NCBI GenBank assembly: GCA_046047615.1
Contig: JBJOHO010000013.1
Coordinates: 1-64,000 of the forward strand
Reading direction: 5' to 3'
From: ZC4RG30 sp046047615
GTDB lineage: Bacteria; Pseudomonadota; Gammaproteobacteria; Steroidobacterales; Steroidobacteraceae
Length of the DNA: 64,000 nucleotides
Under the pieces are notes generated by a model. That model made no database searches and was not told the origin of the DNA. It saw only the letters and a list, made by a program, of their open reading frames with translations. The position numbers and the translations under genes were made by a program. Positions 51,465-59,951 of this stretch are shown here, one piece after another; position 1 is the first letter of the stretch, and each line of letters opens with the position of its first letter.

Positions 51465-52265
51465 ATGGGTGCGCGCCCCAACCGCCGCCGTGACCGCCCG
51501 GCGCTGCACCTGCGGATGCAGGCGTTGTGGGCCCGTGCGGCCCTGCTGCTGCCAGCGCGGCCATGGGTTGTGGGCGCGATGGCAGCCTGTGCCGTGAGTG
51601 CGCTTGCCGTGCACGGTGCGCGCGCCCTGCTCGACCATCCAGTGCGGGAGGTGCTGCTTGAGGGACGTTTCCAGCGCGTGCTGCCGCTGGACGTGCAGCG
51701 TCTGGTGCGCAGGCAGACGCGTGGCGAGGGCTTGCTGACCGCCGACCTCGACGCTGTCGCCGGCGCGGTGCGCAGCCTGCCGTGGGTCGACAGCGTCAGT
51801 GTCGGGCGGCGCTGGCCGGATGGCCTGGTGGTGCACGTGGTCGAACAGGAGCCCGTTGCCCGCTGGGGTGATGACGCGCTGGTCAACCGCCGCGGCGAGG
51901 TCTTCATCCGCGACCTGCGCCAGGTCCCTGCGGAACTGCCCCGCCTCATGGGGCCTGCGGGCAGTGAAGCCGAGGTCACGCGCCGTTTCCTCGCGGCGCG
52001 CGCGAGCCTCGTTGGCCACGACCTTGAGCTGGTCCGCGTCGAACTGGATCCGCGTGGCGCCTGGCAGATGATCCTGGCCAACGGCGTGCTGCTGCGTCTC
52101 GGTCGGCATGACGTGGATGCGCGCTTCCAGCGCTTCATCGAATCCGGTACGCGCGTCGTTGCCACGCGTGCCGCCGAGATCGCCTACATCGACCTGCGCT
52201 ACGCCAGCGGCTTTGCCGTCGGCGTGCGCACCACTGCAGGAGGTCCTGATGGCCAAGCGACCTGA
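51465..52265 (+). CDS. ftsQ: Cell division protein FtsQ
   Basis: Bitopic division protein, 266 residues. A basic cytoplasmic tail (RRRDRP...) is followed by one transmembrane helix (about 34-52), a periplasmic POTRA domain (VREVLLEGRFQRVLPLDVQRLV to VDSVSVGRRWPDGLVVHVVEQEPVARW) and a beta domain ending in the IAYIDLRYASGFAV strand. It binds FtsL and FtsB. It is three bases after ddl, and its last 17 bases overlap the ftsA start region. Confidence 0.95.
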   Translation: MGARPNRRRDRPALHLRMQALWARAALLLPARPWVVGAMAACAVSALAVHGARALLDHPVREVLLEGRFQRVLPLDVQRLVRRQTRGEGLLTADLDAVAGAVRSLPWVDSVSVGRRWPDGLVVHVVEQEPVARWGDDALVNRRGEVFIRDLRQVPAELPRLMGPAGSEAEVTRRFLAARASLVGHDLELVRVELDPRGAWQMILANGVLLRLGRHDVDARFQRFIESGTRVVATRAAEIAYIDLRYASGFAVGVRTTAGGPDGQAT

Positions 52266-53484
52266 ACGCAACCTCATCGTCGGGCTCGACATCGGCACCT
52301 CGAAGGTCGCCGCCCTGGTGGGTGAAGTGCTGCCGGACAACAGCATCGAGATCATCGGTGCCGGCGTCCAACCTTCGCGCGGGCTGAAGAAGGGCGTGGT
52401 GGTCGACATCGAGTCCACCGTCCAGTCGATCCAGCGGGCGATCGAAGAAGCCGAGTTGATGGCCAGCTGCGACATCCAGAGCGTGTACGCCGGCATCGCC
52501 GGCAGCCACGTGAAGAGCCTGAACTCGCATGGCGCCGTGCCGATCGTCAACCGCGAGGTCGGCCCCGCCGATGTGGGCAGCGTCATGAATTCCGCCCGGG
52601 CGGTGGCGATCCCTTCCGACCAGCGCATCCTGCACGTCCTGCCGCAGGACTTCGTGATCGATGGCCAGGAAGGCATCCGCGATCCGGTCGGCATGTCCGG
52701 GGTGCGGCTCGAGGCCAAGGTGCACATCGTCACCGGTGCCGACAGTGCGGCGCAGAACATCATCAAGTGCGTGCAGCGCTGCGGCCTGGAGGTCGATGAC
52801 ATCGTGCTCGAGCAGGTGGCCTCGAGTTACGCGGTGCTGACCGAGGACGAGAAGGAACTGGGCGTGTGCCTGGTCGACATCGGTGGCGGCACCACGGACA
52901 TCGCCGTGTTCACCGGCGGGTCGATCCGCCATACGGCCGTCATTCCGATCGCCGGTGACCAGGTCACCAACGACATTGCCGTGTCGATGCGCACGCCCAC
53001 GCACCACGCCGAGCAGATCAAGGTCGAGCACGCCTGCGCATTGGCGCAGCTGGCCCGCTCGGACGAGAGCATCGAGGTGCCCAGCGTGGGCGACCGTCCG
53101 GCCCGGCAGCTGTCGCGCCAGACGCTGGCCGAGGTCGTCGAACCCCGCTACGAGGAGCTCTTCGCGCTGGTGCGCGACGAACTGCGGCGCAGCGGCTTCG
53201 AGCATGTGGTTGCCGCCGGCGTGGTGCTGACCGGTGGCAGCGCACGCATGGATGGCGCGATCGAACTGGCCGAGGAAGTCTTCCACATGCCGGTGCGCCT
53301 GGGACTGCCGCAGGGCGTCAAGGGACCGGCCGAGATCCTCGCTGCGCCGGCGCATGCGACCGGCGTCGGCCTGTTGCTCTATGCACGCTCCGGTGCCGGC
53401 CAGCTGTACGCGGGCAGCCGGCCCGCCCCCGAGACCAACGGTTGGATGCAGCGCCTGGGGCGCTGGTTCCACGGGAATTTCTGA
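52249..53484 (+). CDS. ftsA: Cell division protein FtsA
   Basis: Actin-fold ATPase that tethers FtsZ filaments to the membrane and recruits later division proteins. Phosphate-binding loops are VGLDIGTSKVAALVGEV and VCLVDIGGGTTDIAVF; LTGGSARMDG closes the nucleotide site. The C-terminal amphipathic membrane-targeting helix GWMQRLGRWFHGNF is intact. The ATG is preceded by AGGAGG at six bases, the best Shine-Dalgarno in the cluster, lying inside ftsQ. This suggests translation much above FtsQ levels. Length is 411 residues. Confidence 0.98.
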   Translation: MAKRPERNLIVGLDIGTSKVAALVGEVLPDNSIEIIGAGVQPSRGLKKGVVVDIESTVQSIQRAIEEAELMASCDIQSVYAGIAGSHVKSLNSHGAVPIVNREVGPADVGSVMNSARAVAIPSDQRILHVLPQDFVIDGQEGIRDPVGMSGVRLEAKVHIVTGADSAAQNIIKCVQRCGLEVDDIVLEQVASSYAVLTEDEKELGVCLVDIGGGTTDIAVFTGGSIRHTAVIPIAGDQVTNDIAVSMRTPTHHAEQIKVEHACALAQLARSDESIEVPSVGDRPARQLSRQTLAEVVEPRYEELFALVRDELRRSGFEHVVAAGVVLTGGSARMDGAIELAEEVFHMPVRLGLPQGVKGPAEILAAPAHATGVGLLLYARSGAGQLYAGSRPAPETNGWMQRLGRWFHGNF

Positions 53485-53510
53485 CTTCGTCAATGAGAGG
53501 AGATGACGTC

Positions 53511-54731
53511 ATGTTCGAACTGATGGATGCCTACAGCCAGAACGCCGTGATCAAGGTGATCGGCGTTGGTGGTGGCGGCGGCAACGCCGTCGCCGAGATG
53601 GCCAAGTCCGGCATCGAAGGCGTGGAGTTCATGTGCATCAACACCGATGCACAGGCGCTGCGGCATTCGAAGGTCAAGACCACGATGCAGATCGGCGGTG
53701 ACATCACCAAGGGTCTCGGCGCCGGCGCCAACCCCGAGGTCGGCAAGGCTGCGGCCATCGAGGACCGTGACCGCCTGGCCGAGCTGGTCGATGGTTGCGA
53801 CATGCTGTTCATCACGGCCGGCATGGGCGGCGGGACCGGAACAGGTGCGGCACCCGTGGTGGCGCAGGTCGCCAAGGAGCTGGGCATCCTCACGGTGGCC
53901 GTGGTCACGCGGCCCTTCGAGATGGAGGGCGGCAAGCGTGCCCGCGCGGCCGAAAACGGCATCGCCGAGCTGGCCAAGTACGTCGACGCGCTGATCACGA
54001 TCCCGAACCAGAAGCTGCTGACGGTACTGGGCAAGTCAACCTCGCTGCTGGACAGCTTCAAGGCCGCCAACCAGGTGCTGCAGGGCGCGGTACAGGGCAT
54101 CGCCGAGCTGATCACCAAGCCCGGCCTGATCAACGTCGACTTCGCCGACGTGCGTACCGTGATGTCGGAAACAGGCATGGCGATGATGGGCACCGGCGTC
54201 GGCCTCGGCGAGGACCGCGCCCGCATCGCCGCCGAGGCGGCCATCTCCTCGCCGCTGCTGGAGAATGTCGATCTCTCCGGCGCGCAGGGCATCCTCGTCA
54301 ACATCACCGCCGGACCGGACGTGATGATGGGCGAGTACGACGAGGTGGGGAACATCGTCCGCCAGTTCGCCGCCGACGAGGCCACGGTCGTGATCGGCAC
54401 CGTGATCGACCCGGAGCTCAGCGGCGAAGTGCGTGTCACGGTCGTGGCCACCGGACTCAACCGGACCGTCGCCGCAGCTGCACCGGCCCGGCCGCAGGCT
54501 GCCCCGGTCCGCGGAATGCCGCGCGGCACCACGGCTGCCGATGCCGTGCCCTCCATGCGCGTCGTGGGCGGCGGCGCTGCTGTGGCACGTCCGGGCGCCA
54601 CCGACTTCACGCGGCTGGACACGCCGCCGGCCATGCGCGGCCGCCGCGCCGTGGGTGACGGCATGTCGGCCTCGCCGCTGAACGAGGATCTGCTGGACAT
54701 CCCGGCTTTCCTGCGGCGCCAGGCGGACTGA
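53511..54731 (+). CDS. ftsZ: Cell division protein FtsZ
   Basis: Tubulin-like GTPase that polymerises into the Z-ring. The 406-residue product has the N-terminal GVGGGGGNAV, the tubulin signature GGGTGTG (106-112), the T7-loop NVDFADVRTVM and a Pro/Ala-rich spacer (about 325-390). It ends with the conserved C-terminal peptide LDIPAFLRRQ, which binds FtsA and ZipA. An AGAGGAG Shine-Dalgarno lies about eight bases before ATG 53511. Confidence 0.99.
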   Translation: MFELMDAYSQNAVIKVIGVGGGGGNAVAEMAKSGIEGVEFMCINTDAQALRHSKVKTTMQIGGDITKGLGAGANPEVGKAAAIEDRDRLAELVDGCDMLFITAGMGGGTGTGAAPVVAQVAKELGILTVAVVTRPFEMEGGKRARAAENGIAELAKYVDALITIPNQKLLTVLGKSTSLLDSFKAANQVLQGAVQGIAELITKPGLINVDFADVRTVMSETGMAMMGTGVGLGEDRARIAAEAAISSPLLENVDLSGAQGILVNITAGPDVMMGEYDEVGNIVRQFAADEATVVIGTVIDPELSGEVRVTVVATGLNRTVAAAAPARPQAAPVRGMPRGTTAADAVPSMRVVGGGAAVARPGATDFTRLDTPPAMRGRRAVGDGMSASPLNEDLLDIPAFLRRQAD

Positions 54732-54750
54732 AGCGGTTGCGGGCGGTTGT

Positions 54751-54782
54751 GGTACGGTAGCGCCCCTCTCCGCTGCCGTACC
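54751..54782 (+). promoter_or_regulatory. 12-bp stem-loop between ftsZ and lpxC
   Basis: GGTACGGTAGCG (54751-54762) and CGCTGCCGTACC (54771-54782) pair with a single G-T wobble around the loop CCCCTCTC, between the ftsZ stop (54731) and the lpxC ATG (54795). There is no T-run, and lpxC has no obvious Shine-Dalgarno. The structure could end part of the dcw transcription, mark RNA processing, or affect lpxC translation. Confidence 0.6.
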
Positions 54783-54794
54783 GCAACATCGCCC

Positions 54795-55721
54795 ATGGTC
54801 GGACAACGCACCCTCAAGAACAGCATCCGCGCCACGGGTGTCGGTCTGCACACTGGCACCAAGATCTTCATGACGCTGCGCCCGGCACCGGCGGACAGCG
54901 GCATCGTGTTCCGTCGCGTCGACCTGCCGGGTGAGCCCGAGGTCCATGCCCTGGCGGGCAATGTCGGCGAGACGCGCCTCGGCACCACGCTGGTCGAGGG
55001 CGAAGCCAAGGTTTCCACCGTCGAGCACCTGCTGTCGGCCTTCGCCGGGCTGGGCATCGACAACGCGCTGGTTGAAGTGAGCGCACCCGAAGTGCCCATC
55101 ATGGACGGCAGCGCCGGTCCTTTCGTGTTCCTGCTGCAGTCTGCCGGCATCGCCGAGCTGGCGGCCCCGAAGCGCTTCGTGCGCGTGCGCCGCAGCGTCG
55201 AGGTGCACGACGGCGACAAATGGGCGCGCTTCGACCCCTACGACGGTTTCAAGGTGAACTTCGAGATCGAGTTCAACCACCCGATCTTCCGCAAGCACAC
55301 GCAGAAAGCCTCGATGGATTTCTCGACGACGACCTATCTCCGCGAAGTCGCCCGGGCCCGGACCTTCGGTTTCATGCGCGATCTCGAGACGATGCGGGCC
55401 CACAACCTGGCGCTGGGCGGCAACCTCGACAACGCGATCGTCCTCGATGACGCCGGCATCGTGAACGATGGCGGCCTGCGCTCCGAGGACGAGTTCGTCA
55501 AGCACAAGATCCTCGACGCGATCGGCGACCTGTACCTGCTGGGTCACAGCCTCATCGGCGAGTTCACCGGCTTCAAGTCCGGCCACGGGCTCAACAACCG
55601 GTTGCTGCGCAGCCTGCTGGCCGACCCCGAGGCGTGGGAGCAGGTGGTGTTCGAGAAGCCCGAGCAGGCACCGATTTCCTACGTCGAGCCCCGCAACCTC
55701 GACGAGGGCGGCAGCGCCTGA
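54795..55721 (+). CDS. lpxC: UDP-3-O-acyl-N-acetylglucosamine deacetylase
   Basis: Zinc amidase performing the committed step of lipid A synthesis. The 308-residue protein begins QRTLKNSIRATGVGLHTG. E77 and zinc ligand H78 lie in TVEHLLSAFAGLG, and the second zinc site is in KILDAIGDLYLLGH with the following FTGFKSGHGLNN histidine. PIMDGSAGPFVFLL is also typical. It closes the dcw cluster as in E. coli and Pseudomonas. Regulated proteolysis of LpxC is known in enterics; nothing here confirms it. Confidence 0.98.
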   Translation: MVGQRTLKNSIRATGVGLHTGTKIFMTLRPAPADSGIVFRRVDLPGEPEVHALAGNVGETRLGTTLVEGEAKVSTVEHLLSAFAGLGIDNALVEVSAPEVPIMDGSAGPFVFLLQSAGIAELAAPKRFVRVRRSVEVHDGDKWARFDPYDGFKVNFEIEFNHPIFRKHTQKASMDFSTTTYLREVARARTFGFMRDLETMRAHNLALGGNLDNAIVLDDAGIVNDGGLRSEDEFVKHKILDAIGDLYLLGHSLIGEFTGFKSGHGLNNRLLRSLLADPEAWEQVVFEKPEQAPISYVEPRNLDEGGSA

Positions 55722-55740
55722 GTCGGCTCCGTCCGGTCCC

Positions 55741-56079
55741 TCAGCGCCGCAACAGGCCGCCCGGCAGGACGCGCACGCTCACCGGCAGCCCCGCAGCCAC
55801 GTGCGGGGAAAGGTCCGGGCGCCATTCCGGCAACAACAGTTTCATGTGGCTGGCCCAGACCGCGCCGTCCATGAACAGCACCAGCCCGTCCGGTCGCAGG
55901 GCGACTGCCGCGAGGTGGTCCCGAAGCGACGCCGGGAGTTGATTTGACACAATCTGGCGCAGATCTGCGACAAATTGCGCGGATTGTCGGGTTGCAAGCG
56001 ACACTTCCCCCGAGGTGGCCCCTGCCAGGAGACTGCCGGAGCGTCGGGGACGCCGGAAAGGCTTGAGACGGTCAGGCAT
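55741..56079 (-). CDS. DUF721 / DciA-like protein
   Basis: 112-residue protein with a basic N-terminus (RLKPFRRPRRSGSLL) and a KH-like core (about 30-110). The DUF721 family includes DciA, the helicase-loading protein of bacteria without DnaC. The position between lpxC and the M23 peptidase/secA genes is the usual site of this gene in Pseudomonas-type genomes, which supports the assignment more than sequence identity does. ATG 56079 is preferred over an in-frame GTG at 56091. It converges on lpxC with a 19-base gap. Confidence 0.78.
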   Translation of the reverse strand: MPDRLKPFRRPRRSGSLLAGATSGEVSLATRQSAQFVADLRQIVSNQLPASLRDHLAAVALRPDGLVLFMDGAVWASHMKLLLPEWRPDLSPHVAAGLPVSVRVLPGGLLRR

Positions 56080-56174
56080 GTTTCGGCACACTCGCGCTGT
56101 TTCATGGAATCTACCCTAACGAGGTCGAGTCAGCGCCCCACTTGACCAAGGGTGGGGAACGGAGTCCCGGTCAG

Positions 56175-57068
56175 ATGAATTTCGTCATCATGCTCAGGCG
56201 CCAGGGCCTGCTTCAGCCCCTGCATCTCTCGCGCCCGGTGGTGTTCGCCGCCGCCGGCCTGCTGTTGTCGCTGATCGTTGGCGTGGCGTTCTCCGCAGGG
56301 CTCTGGATGGGACGCAACACGTCCCCGGGCGCCGGCATTGCCAGCAGCGGCCCGGGTGCATCGGGTGACGGCGCACTGGAGCGCCAGGTCGGTGAGCGCG
56401 CCGAGGCACTGGCACTGCGCATCGGGCAGATCAACGCGCAGCTGCTGCGCATCGAGGCGCTGGGCAAGCGCCTCACGGAGTTGGCGGGCATCGACAGCAA
56501 CGAGTTCGACTTCGGACGGTTGCCCGGCACGGGCGGGACCCGTGAGCCGCGCGGCACCGAACCTGCGGCGGACATCACCGGCCTGCTCGGCGGCATCCAG
56601 GACCATCTCGACACCCGCGACGCGCAGTTGTCGGCGCTCGAAGGCGCGCTCCTGACGCGCCGCCTGGGTGCGGCCATCCGTCCGGACGGGCGACCCGTGG
56701 CCTCGGGTTACATCTCCTCGCATTTCGGTGAGCGCCAGGACCCGTTCTCGGGTCATGAGGCCAATCACCGCGGCGTGGATTTCGCCGGCAAGCCGGGGTC
56801 CCAGATCACCGCCGCGGCCGATGGCATCGTCAGCGAGGCCGGCTACCACAGGCAGTACGGCCAACTGGTCGAGATCAGGCACGGCAACGGCTACAGCACC
56901 CGTTACGCGCACAACCAGCGCGTCCTCGTCCGTCCGGGGGACACGGTCCGCCGCGGCCAGGCCATCGCGCTGATGGGTTCCACCGGGCGCTCCACGGGGC
57001 CCCACGTGCATTTCGAGATCCTCAAGGACGGCCGGCACGTCAATCCGGCAGCCTACATCGGCGGCTGA
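56175..57068 (+). CDS. M23 family (LytM-type) membrane-anchored metallopeptidase
   Basis: About 297 residues: a short basic N-terminus, one transmembrane segment (about 21-44), a helical/coiled periplasmic linker (about 70-170) and a C-terminal M23 endopeptidase domain. Zinc ligands are in ANHRGVDFAGK (His and Asp) and in GPHVHFEIL (second His of HxH); YISSHFGERQDPFSGH precedes them. An intact HxH implies an active peptidoglycan endopeptidase rather than a degenerate activator. It is the common neighbour upstream of secA. In-frame TTG 56142 is an alternative start. Confidence 0.92.
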   Translation: MNFVIMLRRQGLLQPLHLSRPVVFAAAGLLLSLIVGVAFSAGLWMGRNTSPGAGIASSGPGASGDGALERQVGERAEALALRIGQINAQLLRIEALGKRLTELAGIDSNEFDFGRLPGTGGTREPRGTEPAADITGLLGGIQDHLDTRDAQLSALEGALLTRRLGAAIRPDGRPVASGYISSHFGERQDPFSGHEANHRGVDFAGKPGSQITAAADGIVSEAGYHRQYGQLVEIRHGNGYSTRYAHNQRVLVRPGDTVRRGQAIALMGSTGRSTGPHVHFEILKDGRHVNPAAYIGG

Positions 57069-57167
57069 TCCACCTCGGCCGGCCGGGCCGGCACGCTCCC
57101 CCGGCGCCGGTCCGTCCCGTACAATGCGGGGTCACCCTGCACCTGTCCCGTACGGCAAGGATTCATC

Positions 57168-59924
57168 GTGTTCCAGTTCCTGACGCGTCTTTTCGGCAGC
57201 CGCAACGAGCGGATCCTGCGCGGCTTCGGGCGTTACGTCCGAGCGGCCGCCGAATTCGAGGCCGGCCTCAAAGCGCTGTCCGATGCGGACCTCGGCGCGA
57301 AGACGGTGGCATTCCGGCAGCGCCTCCAGGACGGCGCGACCCTCGACGCCCTGCTGCCCGAGGCTTTCGCCGTGGTCCGCGAGGCCGCCAGCCGCGTCAT
57401 GAAGATGCGCCACTTCGACGTGCAGCTCGTCGGCGGCATCACCCTCCACCAGGGCCGCATTGCTGAAATGCGCACCGGCGAGGGCAAGACCCTCATGGCG
57501 ACCCTGCCGGCCTACCTCAACGCCCTCGACGGCAGCGGCGTGCACGTGGTCACGGTGAACGAGTACCTCGCGCAGCGCGACGCGGACTGGAACCGGCCGC
57601 TGTTCGCCTTCCTCGGCCTCACCGTCGGCGTGATCCGCGCCAACCAGTCGTCCGAGGAGAAGCGCGCGGCTTATGCCTGCGACATCACCTATGGCACGAA
57701 CAATGAGTTCGGCTTCGACTACCTGCGCGACAACCTGGCCTTCCGCCTCGAAGAGCGCGTGCAGCGCGGACTCTCCTTCGCGATCGTCGACGAGGTCGAT
57801 TCCATCCTGATCGACGAGGCCCGCACACCGCTGATCATCTCCGGGCCGGCGGAGGAGAGCGTCGAGCTCTACGGCCATATCAACAAGCTGGTGCCCCGCC
57901 TCAAGCCCCAGAAAGAGGAAAACGGCGAAGGCGACTTCAGCGTCGACGAGAAGGCCAAGCAGGTCCACATCACCGAGGCCGGCCACGAGCGCATCGAGGC
58001 GCTGATGGCCGAGAGCGGGTTGTTGCGCGAGGGCGAAAGCCTGTACGACGCGGCCAACATCCGCCTGATGCACCACCTCAACGCCGCGCTGCGGGCCCAC
58101 AGCCTCTACCACCGCGACCGCGAGTACATCGTGCGCAACGGCGAGGTGATCATTGTCGACGAGTTCACCGGCCGCACCATGCAGGGCCGCCGGTGGTCCG
58201 ACGGCCTCCACCAGGCGGTCGAGGCCAAGGAAGGTGTGCGCGTCCGCGAGGAAAACCAGACCGTCGCCTCGATCACCTTCCAGAACTACTTCCGGCTGTA
58301 CAAGAAGCTCTCGGGCATGACCGGCACGGCCGACACCGAAGCGCCGGAGTTCCTGCAGATCTATGGCCTCGAGGTGGTGGTCATCCCCACGCACCGGCCC
58401 ATGGTCCGCAAGGACCAGCCGGATCTCGTCTACCTCAACCAGGAAGACAAGTACAAAGCGATCATCGAAGACATCAAGGACTGCGTGCAGCGCGCGCAGC
58501 CGGTGCTGGTGGGCACGACGTCGATCGAGACCTCGGAGTATCTCGCCGGGCTGCTGCGCCAGGACAACATCCCCCACGAAGTGCTCAATGCGAAGCAGCA
58601 CGAGCGCGAGGCCCATATCGTGGCGCAGGCCGGCAAGCCCGGCGCGGTCACCATCGCCACCAACATGGCGGGCCGCGGCACCGACATCCAGCTGGGCGGC
58701 AACTTCGAGGTCGAACTTGCCGACCTCGAAGCCGCCGGCGAAGCCGTCGACGAGGCGCACCGTGCCCGCCTGCGCGCCGTCTGGCAGCAACGCCACGATG
58801 ACGTCGTCAAGTCCGGCGGACTGCACATCATCGGCACCGAGCGCCATGAGAGCCGCCGCATCGACAACCAGCTCCGCGGCCGTTCCGGACGCCAGGGCGA
58901 CCCGGGCTCCAGCCGCTTCTACCTGTCGATGGAAGATACGCTCATGCGCATCTTCGGCGACCCGGCGCGCACGCAGCGGCTGCTGCAGATCGCGGGCATG
59001 AAGTCCGGCGAGGTGATCGAGTCCGGCATGCTGACGCGGCAGATCGAGAAGGCGCAGCGCAAGGTCGAGTCGCACAACTTCGACATCCGCAAGCAGCTGC
59101 TGCAGTTCGACGACGTCGCCAACGACCAGCGCAAGGTGGTCTACCAGCAGCGCACCGAAATCCTCGGTACCGAGGACCTGGTCGAGGCCGTCGCGAGCAT
59201 CCGCGACGACGCCATCGATTCGGCGATCGCCCCGTTCGTGCCGGCGCAGGCCGGGCCTGGCGACTGGGATCTGGAGGGCATCAGCGAGGTCCTGCTGAAG
59301 GACTTCAACACGCGCGTCGATCCCAAGGCCTGGGTCGAGGAGAACCCCGAGATCGACGAGACCAGCTTCCGGCAGCGCCTGCGCGATGCCGCGTCCGGGT
59401 TCTACACCGCGAAGCGTGCGCGCATCGGCGCTGACATCATGCGGCAGGTCGAACGTGACGTCCTGCTGCGCATGCTCGACCAGCACTGGCGCGAGCACCT
59501 GGCGGCGATGGATTACCTGCGCCAGGGCATCCATCTGCGCGGCTACGCGCAGAAGGACTACCGCTACGAATACAAGCGTGAAGCCTTCGAGCTGTTCCAG
59601 GCCATGCTGGAGCGCGTCAAGCACGACACCGCATCGATGCTCGCCCGCGTCGAGATCCGCTCCCAGGAGGAGATCGACCGCGAGGAAGCCGAGCAGCGCG
59701 AGCGTCTGCTGCGGGCCTTGCAGGCACAGCATGCGGAAGCGCAGTCGGCGCTCGCGCTGGGTGACGTGGTCGATGCAGGCTTCGGCGCGCCCACAGGGGG
59801 TGCGCAGGCGGCGGCTGACGCCGGCCAGCCGTTCCGCAACAGCGACCGCAAGGTGGGCCGCAACGAGCCCTGCCCCTGCGGTTCAGGGAAGAAGTTCAAG
59901 CAGTGCCACGGCGTTCTTGAGTAG
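57168..59924 (+). CDS. secA: Preprotein translocase ATPase SecA
   Basis: Motor ATPase that pushes unfolded preproteins through SecYEG. The 918-residue protein starts at GTG 57168 (MFQFLTRLFGSRNERIL) and has Walker A MRTGEGKT (102-109), the DEVDSILIDEARTPL DEAD-type motif, TNMAGRGTDIQLGG, the helical scaffold and a C-terminal zinc finger with C902, C904, C913 and H914 that binds SecB. A TACAAT -10-like hexamer (57120-57125) lies upstream without a clear -35. No secM-like leader ORF was found in the 100-base gap. Confidence 0.98.
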   Translation: MFQFLTRLFGSRNERILRGFGRYVRAAAEFEAGLKALSDADLGAKTVAFRQRLQDGATLDALLPEAFAVVREAASRVMKMRHFDVQLVGGITLHQGRIAEMRTGEGKTLMATLPAYLNALDGSGVHVVTVNEYLAQRDADWNRPLFAFLGLTVGVIRANQSSEEKRAAYACDITYGTNNEFGFDYLRDNLAFRLEERVQRGLSFAIVDEVDSILIDEARTPLIISGPAEESVELYGHINKLVPRLKPQKEENGEGDFSVDEKAKQVHITEAGHERIEALMAESGLLREGESLYDAANIRLMHHLNAALRAHSLYHRDREYIVRNGEVIIVDEFTGRTMQGRRWSDGLHQAVEAKEGVRVREENQTVASITFQNYFRLYKKLSGMTGTADTEAPEFLQIYGLEVVVIPTHRPMVRKDQPDLVYLNQEDKYKAIIEDIKDCVQRAQPVLVGTTSIETSEYLAGLLRQDNIPHEVLNAKQHEREAHIVAQAGKPGAVTIATNMAGRGTDIQLGGNFEVELADLEAAGEAVDEAHRARLRAVWQQRHDDVVKSGGLHIIGTERHESRRIDNQLRGRSGRQGDPGSSRFYLSMEDTLMRIFGDPARTQRLLQIAGMKSGEVIESGMLTRQIEKAQRKVESHNFDIRKQLLQFDDVANDQRKVVYQQRTEILGTEDLVEAVASIRDDAIDSAIAPFVPAQAGPGDWDLEGISEVLLKDFNTRVDPKAWVEENPEIDETSFRQRLRDAASGFYTAKRARIGADIMRQVERDVLLRMLDQHWREHLAAMDYLRQGIHLRGYAQKDYRYEYKREAFELFQAMLERVKHDTASMLARVEIRSQEEIDREEAEQRERLLRALQAQHAEAQSALALGDVVDAGFGAPTGGAQAAADAGQPFRNSDRKVGRNEPCPCGSGKKFKQCHGVLE

Positions 59925-59951
59925 CGCCCCGCAGGGCGGCACGTAGGGTCA

